A stretch of DNA of 64,000 bases from Archangiaceae bacterium (GCA_016879935.1 JAACJQ010000219.1:24296-88295), one strand, 5' to 3'. Shown: positions 42,673 through 51,934, counted from the first letter of the stretch. Notes: generated by a model not told the origin, from the letters alone. Numbers and translations: made by a program.

Positions 42673-43179
42673 TCACTTCACCAGCTTCTTCACGGCGCGC
42701 GTGGTGCCGATGCCGCAGCCCTGCTTCGGCTTGCAGCCCTTCAGAATCCACAACGAGATGACACCGCTCGTCTCGTCGGCGCGCGCCTTCTCGGCCATCG
42801 AGAGCGGCGTGCGGCCCGAGACCGTCTTCGCGTTCACGTCGGCGCCCGCCTCGAGCAGGAGCAGCGCGTAGTCGGCCTGCCGGTGGAACGCGGCCATGTG
42901 CAGCGGCGTGAAGCCCTCTTCGTCGGCGACGTTCACGGCGGCCCCCGCGGCGAGCAGCGACTCCATCACCGTGCCGTCGGGGTTGATGGCGGCGAGGTGC
43001 AGCGGCGTCGAGCCGCGCACGTTCTTCAGGTTGAGCAGCGAGGGCTCCTTCGCGAGCAGCGCCTTCAGCTGCTCTCCGGTGCCCGTCTTCGCGATGTCGT
43101 GAATGCGGTGATTGCCCTGCGTGACGTCGAGGGCGGGCATGTTCTGCGACAGCGCGAGACAGACGAGGGTCGTGAGCAT
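42673..43179 (-). CDS. Ankyrin-repeat protein at the end of the nos cluster
   Basis: 168 residues with three ankyrin repeats (RGSTPLHLAAINPDG, EGFTPLHMAAFHRQA, SGRTPLSMAEKARA). The N-terminus MLTTLVCLALSQNM looks like a short signal peptide, so the protein may be exported. The C-terminus holds two cysteines (GCKPKQGCGIGTTRA). It starts 9 bp after the second nosD gene and is not a usual nos-cluster member. It may bind a partner in the periplasm. Confidence 0.85.
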   Translation of the reverse strand: MLTTLVCLALSQNMPALDVTQGNHRIHDIAKTGTGEQLKALLAKEPSLLNLKNVRGSTPLHLAAINPDGTVMESLLAAGAAVNVADEEGFTPLHMAAFHRQADYALLLLEAGADVNAKTVSGRTPLSMAEKARADETSGVISLWILKGCKPKQGCGIGTTRAVKKLVK

Positions 43180-43188
43180 GGGTTCTCT

Positions 43189-44457
43189 TCAGGGGCACGA
43201 CGGGTGGAACTCGGGGCGTGGCGCCGAGGGCGGCGCGGCGCCGACGCGGGGCGACGGGTCTGACAGGGTGAGCTCGGGCGACGCGAAGGGCGCGAGGCGC
43301 TCGAGAAAGTCGAGCAGCTCGAGCGCCGGAGCGTTGCGGAAGAAGGTGGCCTGCGGCGTCTCCTGCCAGATGCGGTCGGCGAAGGCGTAGATGTCGTGCG
43401 GCGTGTCGCCCACGCCGTCGCCGTCGCGGTCGAAGCCCTCGTAGTCGTCCCAGGTGTTGTCTCTCCAATCATTGCCACGCGCGCTCATGGCGGCGCTGAC
43501 CGTCACCTGCGTCAGATTTCGCTCGAAGCGATTGCCATGAATGACGTGGCCGCCGTTCTCTCCGTAGAAGTCCATGCCCGCGACGTTGTGGGCGAAGCGG
43601 TTGCGACTGAACGAGATGATGGCGTCGGGCGAGGTGGGCGAGTTCGTGCGCGCCCCGACGGCGCAGTGAATGACGTCGTTGTCTTCGACGATGGCCTGGC
43701 CCGACTCCTTGAAGGTGAGGCCGGTGCCCGAGACGCCGCGCGAGTGCTGCACGACGTTGCGGCGAATGACGACGTCGTTCGAGTACAGCACCGCGATGCC
43801 GGTGAGGTTCGAGTCGACGAGGTTGTCTTCGATGACGTTGTGCGGAGCGAAGACCAGCTGCAGCCCGTAGCGCCCGCCCCGAATGCGGTTGTGCGAGATG
43901 GAGTTGTCTCTGCAGTTCGCGAGCGTGACGTCACGGGCGTTCACCACGTCGTTGCCGAACACGCGGTTGCCGCTGCCGGTCCACACGCGCACGCCGTCAC
44001 CGCGCAGGCTGTGGTCTTCGGCCTTCGAGGTGATGACGTTGCCGCAGACGAGCCCGTGCTTCGCGGCCTTCACGAAGACACCGAAGAGCACGTCGTCGAG
44101 GGTGCAGCGCTCGACACGCACGTCGTCGGCTTCGACGAGCACCGCTGCGTCCATCGCGTCGTGGCTCGCGCCGCTGCCGGTGATGCGCAGCGAACGAAGG
44201 ACGACGTCCGGCGCGGTGACGGTGACGACCGTTCCCCTCCCGTTGCCGGTCACGACCGTCTCTCCCGAGCCCTGCACCGTGAGCCGCTTCGAGATGACGA
44301 CGGGCCCTGCCCACACGCCGTCGGGCACCGTCAGCACCGAGCCTTCGGGCGCGGCGTCGACGAGCGGCTGGAGCAGGTTCGAGCTCGAGACGGCGTCGAT
44401 GGCGGGCGCCGGCGGCCCACACGCGAGCACCAGCACGCTGGCGACGAGCGCTCGCAC
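43189..44457 (-). CDS. nosD: Second NosD-like periplasmic beta-helix protein
   Basis: 422 residues from GTG 44457, one base after the nosY stop. A short lipoprotein-like signal (VRALVASVLVLACG) is followed by parallel beta-helix repeats with CASH/NosD character (VHGNRFERNL, IEDNLVDSNLTGIAVLYSNDVVIRRNVV). NosD-type proteins assist maturation of N2O reductase copper sites with the NosFY transporter. It is about 45 percent similar in layout to the NosD at 48396 and shares the C-terminal segment FDRDGDGVGDT. Two copies in one cluster are unusual. Confidence 0.88.
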   Translation of the reverse strand: MRALVASVLVLACGPPAPAIDAVSSSNLLQPLVDAAPEGSVLTVPDGVWAGPVVISKRLTVQGSGETVVTGNGRGTVVTVTAPDVVLRSLRITGSGASHDAMDAAVLVEADDVRVERCTLDDVLFGVFVKAAKHGLVCGNVITSKAEDHSLRGDGVRVWTGSGNRVFGNDVVNARDVTLANCRDNSISHNRIRGGRYGLQLVFAPHNVIEDNLVDSNLTGIAVLYSNDVVIRRNVVQHSRGVSGTGLTFKESGQAIVEDNDVIHCAVGARTNSPTSPDAIISFSRNRFAHNVAGMDFYGENGGHVIHGNRFERNLTQVTVSAAMSARGNDWRDNTWDDYEGFDRDGDGVGDTPHDIYAFADRIWQETPQATFFRNAPALELLDFLERLAPFASPELTLSDPSPRVGAAPPSAPRPEFHPSCP

Positions 44458-44458
44458 C

Positions 44459-45286
44459 TCAGACCAGGTCGCCGCGCCGGAAGTTCGCGTAGCCGATGGC
44501 TGCGGTGAGCGTGCCGAGGAAGGCCGGGTACACCATCGAATAGATGATGAACTTCGGCCCACCGAACCAGTCGTAGATGACGAAGGCGGCCGGCCCGAAG
44601 ACGACGAGCTGCGGGTCGAACAACATGAGCGCGCCAGTTCTGAACACCTGCAACGGGTTGACGAGGGCAATGGCAACCACGCCCTCGGCCGGCATGCGGC
44701 CCTGAATGAGCACGCCGAGCAGAATGAGGTCGAGGAACAGGAGGCACGTCAGCCACAACACGAAGGCCGACCCCTGCGCGACGTCGGTCGACCGCGCGAA
44801 GGTCGACAGGAGCATGCCCAACCCGAGAAAGCACCACGACATGGCGGCGAGCTGGCCCGTGTAGATGCCGAACATGCGCCACGGCACCTCGATGTCCTTG
44901 AAGGTGGCCCACAGGGCGGCGCCCAGCATCGCGAGGAACACCGGCAGAAACACGGTGAGGAACCGGCCAACCAGCCGGCCCCAGTACCAGCTCGAGAGCG
45001 AGACGGGCAGCGAGAGCAGGTACTCGAAGACGCCTGCTTCACGGTCTCCGGCGACGCTGCGCACCGTCGTCAGCAGAATGAAGATGGGCATGATGGCCAT
45101 CGCGAGCTGGATGTACGTCACCAGCAGCCGCGACAAACCCATGAAGCCGAGCACGCGCGACTCGGTGACACCGAACGCGAAGAAGGCGGCGACGATGCCG
45201 CCGAAGATGAGCGAATAGACGAAGAACCACTTCGCACGCACGGACTCGGCGACGTCGAGCCTCGCGGTCATGGCCAGGTGTCCCAT
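44459..45286 (-). CDS. nosY: NosY ABC transporter permease
   Basis: 275 residues with six hydrophobic segments. The N-terminus MTARLDVAESVRAKWFFVY and the loop AGDREAGVFEYLLSLPVSLSSWYWGRL are characteristic of NosY permeases. It pairs with NosF and NosD to supply a sulfur compound for CuZ maturation. The start 45286 has GAGGAG 8 nt upstream, and the gene follows nosL by 11 bp. Confidence 0.93.
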   Translation of the reverse strand: MGHLAMTARLDVAESVRAKWFFVYSLIFGGIVAAFFAFGVTESRVLGFMGLSRLLVTYIQLAMAIMPIFILLTTVRSVAGDREAGVFEYLLSLPVSLSSWYWGRLVGRFLTVFLPVFLAMLGAALWATFKDIEVPWRMFGIYTGQLAAMSWCFLGLGMLLSTFARSTDVAQGSAFVLWLTCLLFLDLILLGVLIQGRMPAEGVVAIALVNPLQVFRTGALMLFDPQLVVFGPAAFVIYDWFGGPKFIIYSMVYPAFLGTLTAAIGYANFRRGDLV

Positions 45287-45297
45287 TTGGTGGCTCC

Positions 45298-45705
45298 TCA
45301 GTGCTTCTGCGCGAACGCCCGCACGGCCGCTCGCTGGGTGGTGTAATCATTGCCATCGGCGCCGGGGTCGACCGCGCCAAAGTTGAAGCCCATGGGCGAC
45401 GTCTTGCCGCTCACGTACCGGGCTGTCTTGCCATCGAGCCACTCACCGTCCGACTGCCGCGCGACCCAGACCTGCGTCGTCGGCTCGTCGGCCCAGGGCT
45501 GCTGGTCGAGCCACTTCATCGCGCAGCCCACGTCGTCGAACTTCGCGACGGTGTGCTTCGGCCCGCCACGCACCTGGGCCGCGAAGTGATGGTCCGAGAT
45601 GACCATGCTGCACGACTTGCAGGCGTCGCGGTCCCACATGATTTTCACGGGGCCGTCGGCCGCCTGCGTGCACCCGAGCAGCAGCGCGAAGACGAAGGGC
45701 CTCAT
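45298..45705 (-). CDS. nosL: NosL copper chaperone
   Basis: 135 residues beginning MRPFVFALLLGC, a lipobox, then IMWDRDACKSCSMVISDHHFAAQV, which holds the CxxCxM copper-binding site. WLDGKTARYVSG and SPMGFNFGAV are family motifs. NosL delivers Cu(I) to N2O reductase at the outer face of the membrane. It overlaps nosF by 4 bp (ATGA). Confidence 0.95.
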   Translation of the reverse strand: MRPFVFALLLGCTQAADGPVKIMWDRDACKSCSMVISDHHFAAQVRGGPKHTVAKFDDVGCAMKWLDQQPWADEPTTQVWVARQSDGEWLDGKTARYVSGKTSPMGFNFGAVDPGADGNDYTTQRAAVRAFAQKH

Positions 45706-46574
45706 GACACCACCCGCAGCGCGACGGCCTGCTCCTCGAGCGAGACCCGGGTGAGCAACCCGACGTAGCGCGAGAGCATGCCCATGAAGCGCAGCCGGTC
45801 GGCGCCCGCGACCGAGCCCGACCACTCGAGGCCCTCGCTCGTCGCGACGAAGCCCCACTCGCCGAGCGCCTTCGCGATGGCAGCGTCGGCTCGGCGCAGC
45901 ACCACCGTGCAGGCGAGCTTGCCCGTCAGCGGCGCGTCGGCGACGCGGTCGTCGAGCACCACCTTGCCGCGGTCGAGCTCGATGACGCGGTTCACCAGCG
46001 CGGCCACTTCGTCGAGGCGGTGGCTCGAGATGATCATCGTCGCCTTCGCCGCGCGCTCTGCCAGCAGCGTGAAGAAGACGTGGCGCGCCTCGGGGTCGAG
46101 GTTGGCGGCGGGCTCGTCCATGATGAGCAGCTCGGCGTCGCGGCCCAGCGCGATGGCGATGAGCAGCTTCTGCTTCTGCCCGCCCGATAGCTTCACGAAG
46201 GGCTGAGACGCGAACAGCTTCACGTCGAGGCCGAGGCGGCTCGCGATGTCTTCGATGGCCGAGACCTTCGTGCCCGACACGGCGGCCGAGAACCGCAGCA
46301 GCTCCTTCACAGGCATCTTCAGCGGCGGCGGCAGCTGGGGAACGAAGCCGACCTTCTTGAGCACCTCGCTGCGATTCGCGCGCGGGCTCTTGCCACCAAT
46401 CTCGACCGAGCCGGCGAACGTGTACTCGCCGAGCATGCAGCGAATCATCGTCGTCTTGCCGGCGCCGTTGGAGCCCACGAGGGCGATGCGCTCGCCTTCG
46501 GTGACGTTCAGCTCGAGCGCGTCGAGCACCTTGAGCTTCTTGAAGACCTTCGTGAGGGCCTTGAGGCGAATCAT
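45702..46574 (-). CDS. nosF: NosF ABC transporter ATPase
   Basis: 290 residues. Walker A GSNGAGKTTM, signature LSGGQKQKL, Walker B LLIMDEPAANLD and switch SSHRLDEV are all present. The C-terminal 70 residues are extra to a minimal ATPase, as in other NosF proteins. It couples with NosY as the transporter for copper-centre assembly. It overlaps nosH by 4 bp (ATGA). Confidence 0.95.
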   Translation of the reverse strand: MIRLKALTKVFKKLKVLDALELNVTEGERIALVGSNGAGKTTMIRCMLGEYTFAGSVEIGGKSPRANRSEVLKKVGFVPQLPPPLKMPVKELLRFSAAVSGTKVSAIEDIASRLGLDVKLFASQPFVKLSGGQKQKLLIAIALGRDAELLIMDEPAANLDPEARHVFFTLLAERAAKATMIISSHRLDEVAALVNRVIELDRGKVVLDDRVADAPLTGKLACTVVLRRADAAIAKALGEWGFVATSEGLEWSGSVAGADRLRFMGMLSRYVGLLTRVSLEEQAVALRVVS

Positions 46575-47587
46575 GAGGGCTTCCCTTCGTTCGTGGAGTC
46601 GGCGGGCACCTGCGTGGGCGCCGGCTTCTTCGTGACACCTGCAATGGAGAACGACAGCGCCCCGCCCTGGCAGACGTCGATGCACATGCCGCACCTCGTG
46701 CAGTCGGGGCCGAGGTCGAGGTGCTCGGCCGGCGCGCGACCCTTGATGATGTGGTCGAGCACGTGCGGTACCAGACAGACCTTGCGGCACTCGCCTTCGT
46801 GCACGCACTTCTCGAGGTCGTAGTGAACGGTGACCGGTGAGAACGTGCCGACGACACCGTACGTGAGGCCCACGGGGCAGAGATAGCGGCACCACGCGCG
46901 GCGCGAGTAGAGCACCTCGAACGCGAGCAGCGCGGCGACCCAGCCGAACGCGAGGCCCGGGCCGTAGATGAGCGTGCGAGAGACGATGCCCGTCGGCGAG
47001 ATGGTCTCGTAGACGGTGTAGCCCGTGCCGTAGGCGAGCAGCGCGAACGACGCCCACACGACGGTGCGCAGCCCGCGGTGCAGCGGGTGGTCTTTGACGA
47101 GCTTCTTCTTCGCGAGGAAGAGGTGCAGCTGCTCCGCCCACTCCGACAGCAGATGGTACGGGCACACCCACGAGCAGAAGCTACGCCCACCGAGCAGGAA
47201 CCAGACGAGCCCCACCGTCGCCGTGCCGATGAGCAGGTTCACGATGATGTGTTTGTGGGCGAGCATGAGCCCGAGCGCGGCGTTCAGGTCGATCATGTGA
47301 AAGCCGAGAAAGCGGCTCCCCGAGAGCGACCCTTCGACCAACTGCACGTCGACCCAGTACGACAACATGAACATCAGGTTCACGCTGATGAGCACGGCCC
47401 AGCGGCGCTTCTTCCAGACCTTTCGCGCGCGGTGGGCTGCCTCACGCGCCTCCATGTCGACGAAGTCCTTCTTGGTGAACTTCTTGGTCGCGTGAAGGTG
47501 TCTGGCGCCGGGTGTATAATCTTGTGGTTCGGGCTTGCGCGGCTCTCCACCGAACATGAGGCGCAGCTGGTCGAGCGTGCGGTTCAT
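46571..47587 (-). CDS. nosH: NosH: NapH-like membrane ferredoxin
   Basis: 338 residues with four to five membrane spans. After an initial span, FCSWVCPYHLLSEW and WCRYLCPVGLTYG give the CxxxCP motifs of NapH/NosR-type proteins, and EKCVHEGECRKVCLV plus DCTRCGMCIDVCQGG are ferredoxin-type cluster sites. It passes electrons from quinol to the periplasmic route of N2O reductase. It overlaps nosG and nosF in ATGA. Confidence 0.92.
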   Translation of the reverse strand: MNRTLDQLRLMFGGEPRKPEPQDYTPGARHLHATKKFTKKDFVDMEAREAAHRARKVWKKRRWAVLISVNLMFMLSYWVDVQLVEGSLSGSRFLGFHMIDLNAALGLMLAHKHIIVNLLIGTATVGLVWFLLGGRSFCSWVCPYHLLSEWAEQLHLFLAKKKLVKDHPLHRGLRTVVWASFALLAYGTGYTVYETISPTGIVSRTLIYGPGLAFGWVAALLAFEVLYSRRAWCRYLCPVGLTYGVVGTFSPVTVHYDLEKCVHEGECRKVCLVPHVLDHIIKGRAPAEHLDLGPDCTRCGMCIDVCQGGALSFSIAGVTKKPAPTQVPADSTNEGKPS

Positions 47588-48399
47588 GACGGACTCCAGG
47601 GGCGCTGGGCGTCGATGACGATGGCCGCGGGCTCGGCGGGGCACATCATCTCGCAGACACCACAACCGACACAGGCGTCGTGCACGACCGGCGTCGGTCT
47701 GCCATTCACCGTCTCGATGCTGATGGCGCCTTTGATGGGGCACTCGCGCACGCAGAGGTCGCAGCGCTCGAGGTCGTAGGCGTGGTCCTTCACGGGCACG
47801 GGGGCCCAGCGGTCGACCTCGGTCCACCGCTTCTTGCCCTTGAACGCCTCGCCACGGGCGCTGCCCTTCACGCCTTCGCCCCGCACCGACAGACACGCCT
47901 CGGGCCGCGCCAACCGCGCCACGCCCATGCGCTCCGAGAAGTTCAGGTTCGGCTCGGGCTCCTTCTCTTTGGCGAGCAGCACCGGCGGTGCCGGTACCTT
48001 CATGCCCTCACGCGCCGGGAGGAACTCTGGCTTGTGGTACGTGAGCGCGCCGGTCGGGCACGCGAGAATGCACTGGCCGACGTCGCACGAGAAGTCGCAG
48101 GCCTGCTTGCGCGGGTCGATGAAGGGCACGCCGACGCCGAACCCGTCGAGCAGGTCAGCCGGCTTCAGCGCGTTGACGGGACAAACTTGTACACACTGGC
48201 CACACTTGATGCACGACGCGAGAAAGTCGTGCTCGTCGAGCGCACCGGGTGGGCGGAGCCGCTGCTCCTTGCGCGTGAGCACTGGCAGCAAGCCCGTCAA
48301 CGACAGCCCGACGACGCCACAGCCCACGGCGGCGGCCTGGAGCAGCTTGCGGCGCTGCTCCTGCTTGCGGGCATCGCTCGGCTTCGGAGCGTCACTCAT
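47584..48399 (-). CDS. nosG: NosG: NapG-like ferredoxin
   Basis: 271 residues. The N-terminus QRRKLLQAAAVGCGVVG suits Tat-type export. Four [4Fe-4S] sites follow: SCIKCGQCVQVCPVNAL, CDFSCDVGQCILACPTGAL, RCDLCVRECPIKGA and ACVGCGVCEMMCPAEP. The NapGH pair transfers electrons across the membrane in clade II nos systems that lack NosR. It overlaps nosD upstream by 4 bp (ATGA). Confidence 0.93.
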   Translation of the reverse strand: MSDAPKPSDARKQEQRRKLLQAAAVGCGVVGLSLTGLLPVLTRKEQRLRPPGALDEHDFLASCIKCGQCVQVCPVNALKPADLLDGFGVGVPFIDPRKQACDFSCDVGQCILACPTGALTYHKPEFLPAREGMKVPAPPVLLAKEKEPEPNLNFSERMGVARLARPEACLSVRGEGVKGSARGEAFKGKKRWTEVDRWAPVPVKDHAYDLERCDLCVRECPIKGAISIETVNGRPTPVVHDACVGCGVCEMMCPAEPAAIVIDAQRPWSPS

Positions 48400-49724
48400 G
48401 GCTGCACCGCCGGTTTCACGAAGCGGGGCGCGTCGTCGCGCACCATCAACTCGGGCGCAGAGAACGGTGCGAGCCGCTCGAGGAAGTCGATGGCCTCCAT
48501 CAACGGAGCGTTCTTGAAGAAGCGCGCGCTGGGCTCCTCCATCCACAGGATGTCGGAGTAGGCGTACAGCTCGTACGCCGTGTCACCCACCGCGTCGCCG
48601 TCACGGTCGAAGCCCTGGTAGTCGTCCCAGAAGTTGGCGCGAAAGACGTTGCCCGTCGTGCCGCCGCCGCCGCTCTTCCCGATGTTGTCGATGTTGCCTT
48701 CGAAGACGTTGCCCTCGATGAGGGTGCCAGCCTTGTCGCCAACGAAGGTGATGCCGACGCCGTTGTAGGCGATGCGGTTGTCCTTGATGGTGATGGTGGA
48801 GTCGGGCTGGTACGGCGACTTGTCGGAGCTGATGCCGATGGCGCAGTAGACGACCTGGTTGCCCTCGAGCACCGAGTCGGAGGCCTCCATGAAGCCGATG
48901 CCCATGCCCGTCGCGCCGACCGAGTGCGAGATGAGGTTGCGCCGAATCTCGACGCCATCGGTGTACATCACGTAGATGCCGACCGAGTTGTCGAAGAATT
49001 GATTGTCTTCGACGACGTTGTGCTGCGCATACATGAAATGCAACGAATAGCGGCCGCGGCGCCCGACGTTCTTCCTGATGATGTTGCCGTTGGAGTACCA
49101 GACGACGATGTCGCGCGAGTCGACGGCCTCGTTCTCTTCGACGAGGTTCTTCATCGAGTACCAGAGCCGAATCGCGTCGCCGCGCAGACCGAGCGAGACG
49201 GGGTACGACCTGATGAAGTTCTTCCGCAGCACGTTCTCGTTCGACTGCTTGAGGTCGACGCCGAAGAGACAGTCTTCGAAGCGGTTCTCTTCGATGCGGT
49301 TCTGGTGGCCGCGCACGTTGAGGCAGGCGTCGTCGGAGTTGTGCGACTCACCCGAGCCCGTGAAGACGAGCCCGCGCAGGGTGGCGCCGCTCGTCTCGAG
49401 CGTGAAGACGGTGCCTTTGCCGCCGCCCTCGATGATGGCCTTGCCGCCGCCGTCGATGAGCAGCTTCTTCGAGAGCACCACGGGGCCCGAGTAGCGGCCC
49501 GGGGCCAGCGCGAGCACGCCACCCTCTGGCGCGGCGTCGACGAGCTCTTGCAGCCAGGGCAGGCCGGCCACCGCCTGCATCGTCGGCTTCGGCGTCGGCT
49601 CCCACGACGCGCCCCACCCCGCCTTGTCGGCGAGCGCCATGTCGGGCGGGGCTTCGCCTTCGTCAGGGCTGGCCGCGGCCAGCACCGCGATGAACGCGAC
49701 GATGATGACGAGGCGCCAGCGCAT
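48396..49724 (-). CDS. nosD: NosD periplasmic maturation protein
   Basis: 442 residues with signal peptide MRWRLVIIVAFIAVLAA. A parallel beta-helix follows with repeated N-R-x-x-N and N-x-x-x-x-N turns (LRGDAIRLWYSMKNLVEENEAVDSRDIVVWYSNGNIIRKN), the NosD signature. The C-terminus has FWDDYQGFDRDGDAVGDTAYELYAY. It works with NosFY in CuZ assembly. It lies 3 bp after the nosB-like gene. A second copy follows nosY. Confidence 0.94.
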   Translation of the reverse strand: MRWRLVIIVAFIAVLAAASPDEGEAPPDMALADKAGWGASWEPTPKPTMQAVAGLPWLQELVDAAPEGGVLALAPGRYSGPVVLSKKLLIDGGGKAIIEGGGKGTVFTLETSGATLRGLVFTGSGESHNSDDACLNVRGHQNRIEENRFEDCLFGVDLKQSNENVLRKNFIRSYPVSLGLRGDAIRLWYSMKNLVEENEAVDSRDIVVWYSNGNIIRKNVGRRGRYSLHFMYAQHNVVEDNQFFDNSVGIYVMYTDGVEIRRNLISHSVGATGMGIGFMEASDSVLEGNQVVYCAIGISSDKSPYQPDSTITIKDNRIAYNGVGITFVGDKAGTLIEGNVFEGNIDNIGKSGGGGTTGNVFRANFWDDYQGFDRDGDAVGDTAYELYAYSDILWMEEPSARFFKNAPLMEAIDFLERLAPFSAPELMVRDDAPRFVKPAVQP

Positions 49725-49727
49725 GAC

Positions 49728-50699
49728 TCACCTGCTCCCCTCGGCGAGCTCGAGCCGACGGCGCAGCACCGCCACCAGCGAGACGAGCGCCGACCCCGCG
49801 AGGAACGCGAAGCCCGGCATCGGGTACGAGTGCGTCGAGAACTGGGCCACCTTGCCGTCGCCGAACACCGTCGGCATGAATGGCTTCACGGTGAAGGCGC
49901 CCCACGGGTGCAGGTTGTGGCCAAAGAAATACAACCACGCCGCGAAGGTGCCGACGAAGAAGACCGGCAGGAGCGCGGGCAGCACCGCGAGCACGAGCTG
50001 AAACTTCTCCCACTTGAGCGAGGCGAGGGTGATGAGCACCATCAACACGACGAGCACGACCGAGATGGCCGTGATGGCCGTGGTGAGCTGGGTGCCCCAG
50101 GTGGCGATGCGGTCGGCGTCGCGAAAGTACTTGCCGGCGTCGTCCATGTACGTCTGCACGTGCGTCTTCAGCAGGTCGGTGGCGTGCAGCTCGAAGAACA
50201 TCCAACCCGTGACGGCGACGAAGCCCACGCCCAGCACGATGACCCGGGCCTTGCGCGCGCCGATGGCGAAGGCGAGCAGCCCCACGCCCAGCACGCCGAA
50301 GATGTAGCGCGACATCAACCGCTCGGCTGGAGCGCCCACGCCAATCGGGTGCATGCCGACGTAGTGGTTGATGGTGTTCATCTCGTGCATGCAGTCGAGC
50401 GCGGCCTCTGGCTTCTGCGGCGGCTTGCCCTCGTCGCTGCGCCAGCCCAGGTCCTCCTGCTGCGTCTCTTGCGAGGCCCGGCTCGTCTTCGGCACCGTGG
50501 TGCAGCCATTCGTCACGCCGGTGAAGCTGAAGAGAATACGAATGCCGTCGGGGAACGCGTCGGCCGGGTAGTTGGGGGCCGTGAGCGACACCCACCACAT
50601 CGGCGTGAAGTACGCGGCGACCATCAACCCGAGCGCCAGCAGCGAGAGGCCGCTGACGATGACCGACTGACGAGGCGACGACGAAGAGACTGCAGGCAT
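49728..50699 (-). CDS. nosB: NosB-like polytopic membrane protein of clade II nos clusters
   Basis: 323 residues with about six hydrophobic segments. Between spans one and two, a large exposed loop contains MNTINHYVGMHPIGVGAP with histidines and two cysteines (NGCTTVP, LDCMHEM). HNLHPWGAFTVKPFMPTVFG is a later loop. Clade II nos clusters carry an unassigned membrane protein, NosB, between nosZ and nosD, and this gene occupies the equivalent place. The name is by position and character; the role is unknown. Confidence 0.7.
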   Translation of the reverse strand: MPAVSSSSPRQSVIVSGLSLLALGLMVAAYFTPMWWVSLTAPNYPADAFPDGIRILFSFTGVTNGCTTVPKTSRASQETQQEDLGWRSDEGKPPQKPEAALDCMHEMNTINHYVGMHPIGVGAPAERLMSRYIFGVLGVGLLAFAIGARKARVIVLGVGFVAVTGWMFFELHATDLLKTHVQTYMDDAGKYFRDADRIATWGTQLTTAITAISVVLVVLMVLITLASLKWEKFQLVLAVLPALLPVFFVGTFAAWLYFFGHNLHPWGAFTVKPFMPTVFGDGKVAQFSTHSYPMPGFAFLAGSALVSLVAVLRRRLELAEGSR

Positions 50700-50762
50700 G
50701 GCATCACCGATCCGCAGACGCGGAGGAGTCGAGGAGAGCTGGGCGTGGTGAGGTTCGGAGCG

Positions 50763-51464
50763 CTACTTCTTCTTCTGCGTCGGCATCTCGAGCCGCGACA
50801 TGTAGTCGACGATGGCGTCGATCTCCTTGTCGCTGTACGTCTTGATGACCTTCACCATGTCTGGGTTGGCGTTGCGGCGCTTGCCATCACGAATCTCGGT
50901 CGCCTGCCGCAGCATGTACTTGTAATGCTGGCCTGCGAGCACGGGGTAGAACTTGTCTCGCGCTCCCTCACCGTTGGCCTGATGGCAAGTCTGACAATCG
51001 CGCAGGTACAGCTTCTTTCCGTTCTCGAGGTCGGTGCCGGGCCCGCGGCCGTTGTCGTGGGGAATCTTCAGCGTCTCGATGTACGCGGCGACGTCGGCCA
51101 GCTCCTGGGGGTCGGTGAGCGTCGCGGCGAACGGGTACATGATGGGGTTGTCTCGCAGCCCCGCGCGACTGTCGGCGATCTGCTTGATGAGCACCGTGGA
51201 GTGCTGCCCCGCCAGCTGTGGAAACGTTCCATCGGCGCGGCCAGCGCCGCTCGGCAGGTGACACGCCGAGCACACCTCGTAGGCCTCTTCACCGCGCTTC
51301 ACGTCGCCCTTCAGCTTGAGCGCCTCGATCTTCTCGCCCTCCTGCGCGTTCCACTTGTAGCTCTTGCCCTCGATGCCTTCCTTCTTCGGAGCGGGCGGGC
51401 CCGCGAACGCGAACGAGGCGGCGAGGGCGATGGCAGCGACGAGAATTCGATGTGCAGTGTTCAT
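50763..51464 (-). CDS. Diheme cytochrome c of the nos cluster
   Basis: ATG 51464 starts a signal peptide (MNTAHRILVAAIALAASFAFA). Two heme motifs CSACH and CQTCH with downstream methionines (IMYPF, NPDMVKV) make a c4-like diheme protein of 233 residues. GRGPGTDLENGKKLYLRDC links the domains. Clade II clusters have paired cytochromes (NosC1/NosC2) in this position that are thought to give electrons to NosZ. It has a C-terminal lysine tail. Confidence 0.88.
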   Translation of the reverse strand: MNTAHRILVAAIALAASFAFAGPPAPKKEGIEGKSYKWNAQEGEKIEALKLKGDVKRGEEAYEVCSACHLPSGAGRADGTFPQLAGQHSTVLIKQIADSRAGLRDNPIMYPFAATLTDPQELADVAAYIETLKIPHDNGRGPGTDLENGKKLYLRDCQTCHQANGEGARDKFYPVLAGQHYKYMLRQATEIRDGKRRNANPDMVKVIKTYSDKEIDAIVDYMSRLEMPTQKKK

Positions 51465-51511
51465 GGTGTGCTTTCCCGGGTTGACGTGATGGCAATCAAC
51501 ATTCATGCCGC

Positions 51512-51853
51512 TCACTGCAGACTTGAGAGGTAGGCCGCGAGGCTCTTGATCTCGGCCTCCGAGACGAGCGGCATGATGCCCTTCATCGCCGCCGTGTTTC
51601 CGTTCGAACGAGCGCCCGACTTGATGTCGAGCATCTGCTTCTCGGCGTAGGCCGCGCTCTGGCCGGCCAGCCGTGGGTAGTCGGGCATGATGGGCGTCTT
51701 CGCGTCTTTGCCGTGACAGGCGACGCAGGTCTTCTCGAGGTACAGCTTGGCGCCCGCCGCGACGGCCGCAGGGTCGGGCTTCGCCTCTTCCTTCTTCTTG
51801 TCACCAGCGAACGCGAGGGTCGAAACCAGCAGCGGAACGAGAAGCCATTTCAT
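51512..51853 (-). CDS. Monoheme cytochrome c of the nos cluster
   Basis: ATG 51853 gives a signal peptide (MKWLLVPLLVSTLAFA). KTCVACHGKDAKTPIMPDYPRLAGQ has the CxxCH heme site, and MKGIMPLVSEAEIKSLAAYLSSL supplies the axial methionine region. 113 residues, class I c-type. It is the first gene after nosZ, separated by a stable hairpin at 51935. It probably feeds electrons to N2O reductase. Confidence 0.9.
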   Translation of the reverse strand: MKWLLVPLLVSTLAFAGDKKKEEAKPDPAAVAAGAKLYLEKTCVACHGKDAKTPIMPDYPRLAGQSAAYAEKQMLDIKSGARSNGNTAAMKGIMPLVSEAEIKSLAAYLSSLQ

Positions 51854-51934
51854 TTTGAAACTCCGGGGAACAACGTGGTCAGGGCGCCAGAGGGAAAGCG
51901 GCGCCACGAAGAGAACCAGTGCACGGAACGTGCG

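Noticed and set aside
51486..51499. FNR-like GTGAT-N4-ATCAA
   Set aside because: It lies only about 22 bp before the cytochrome ATG inside the operon, so the geometry for a promoter is poor.
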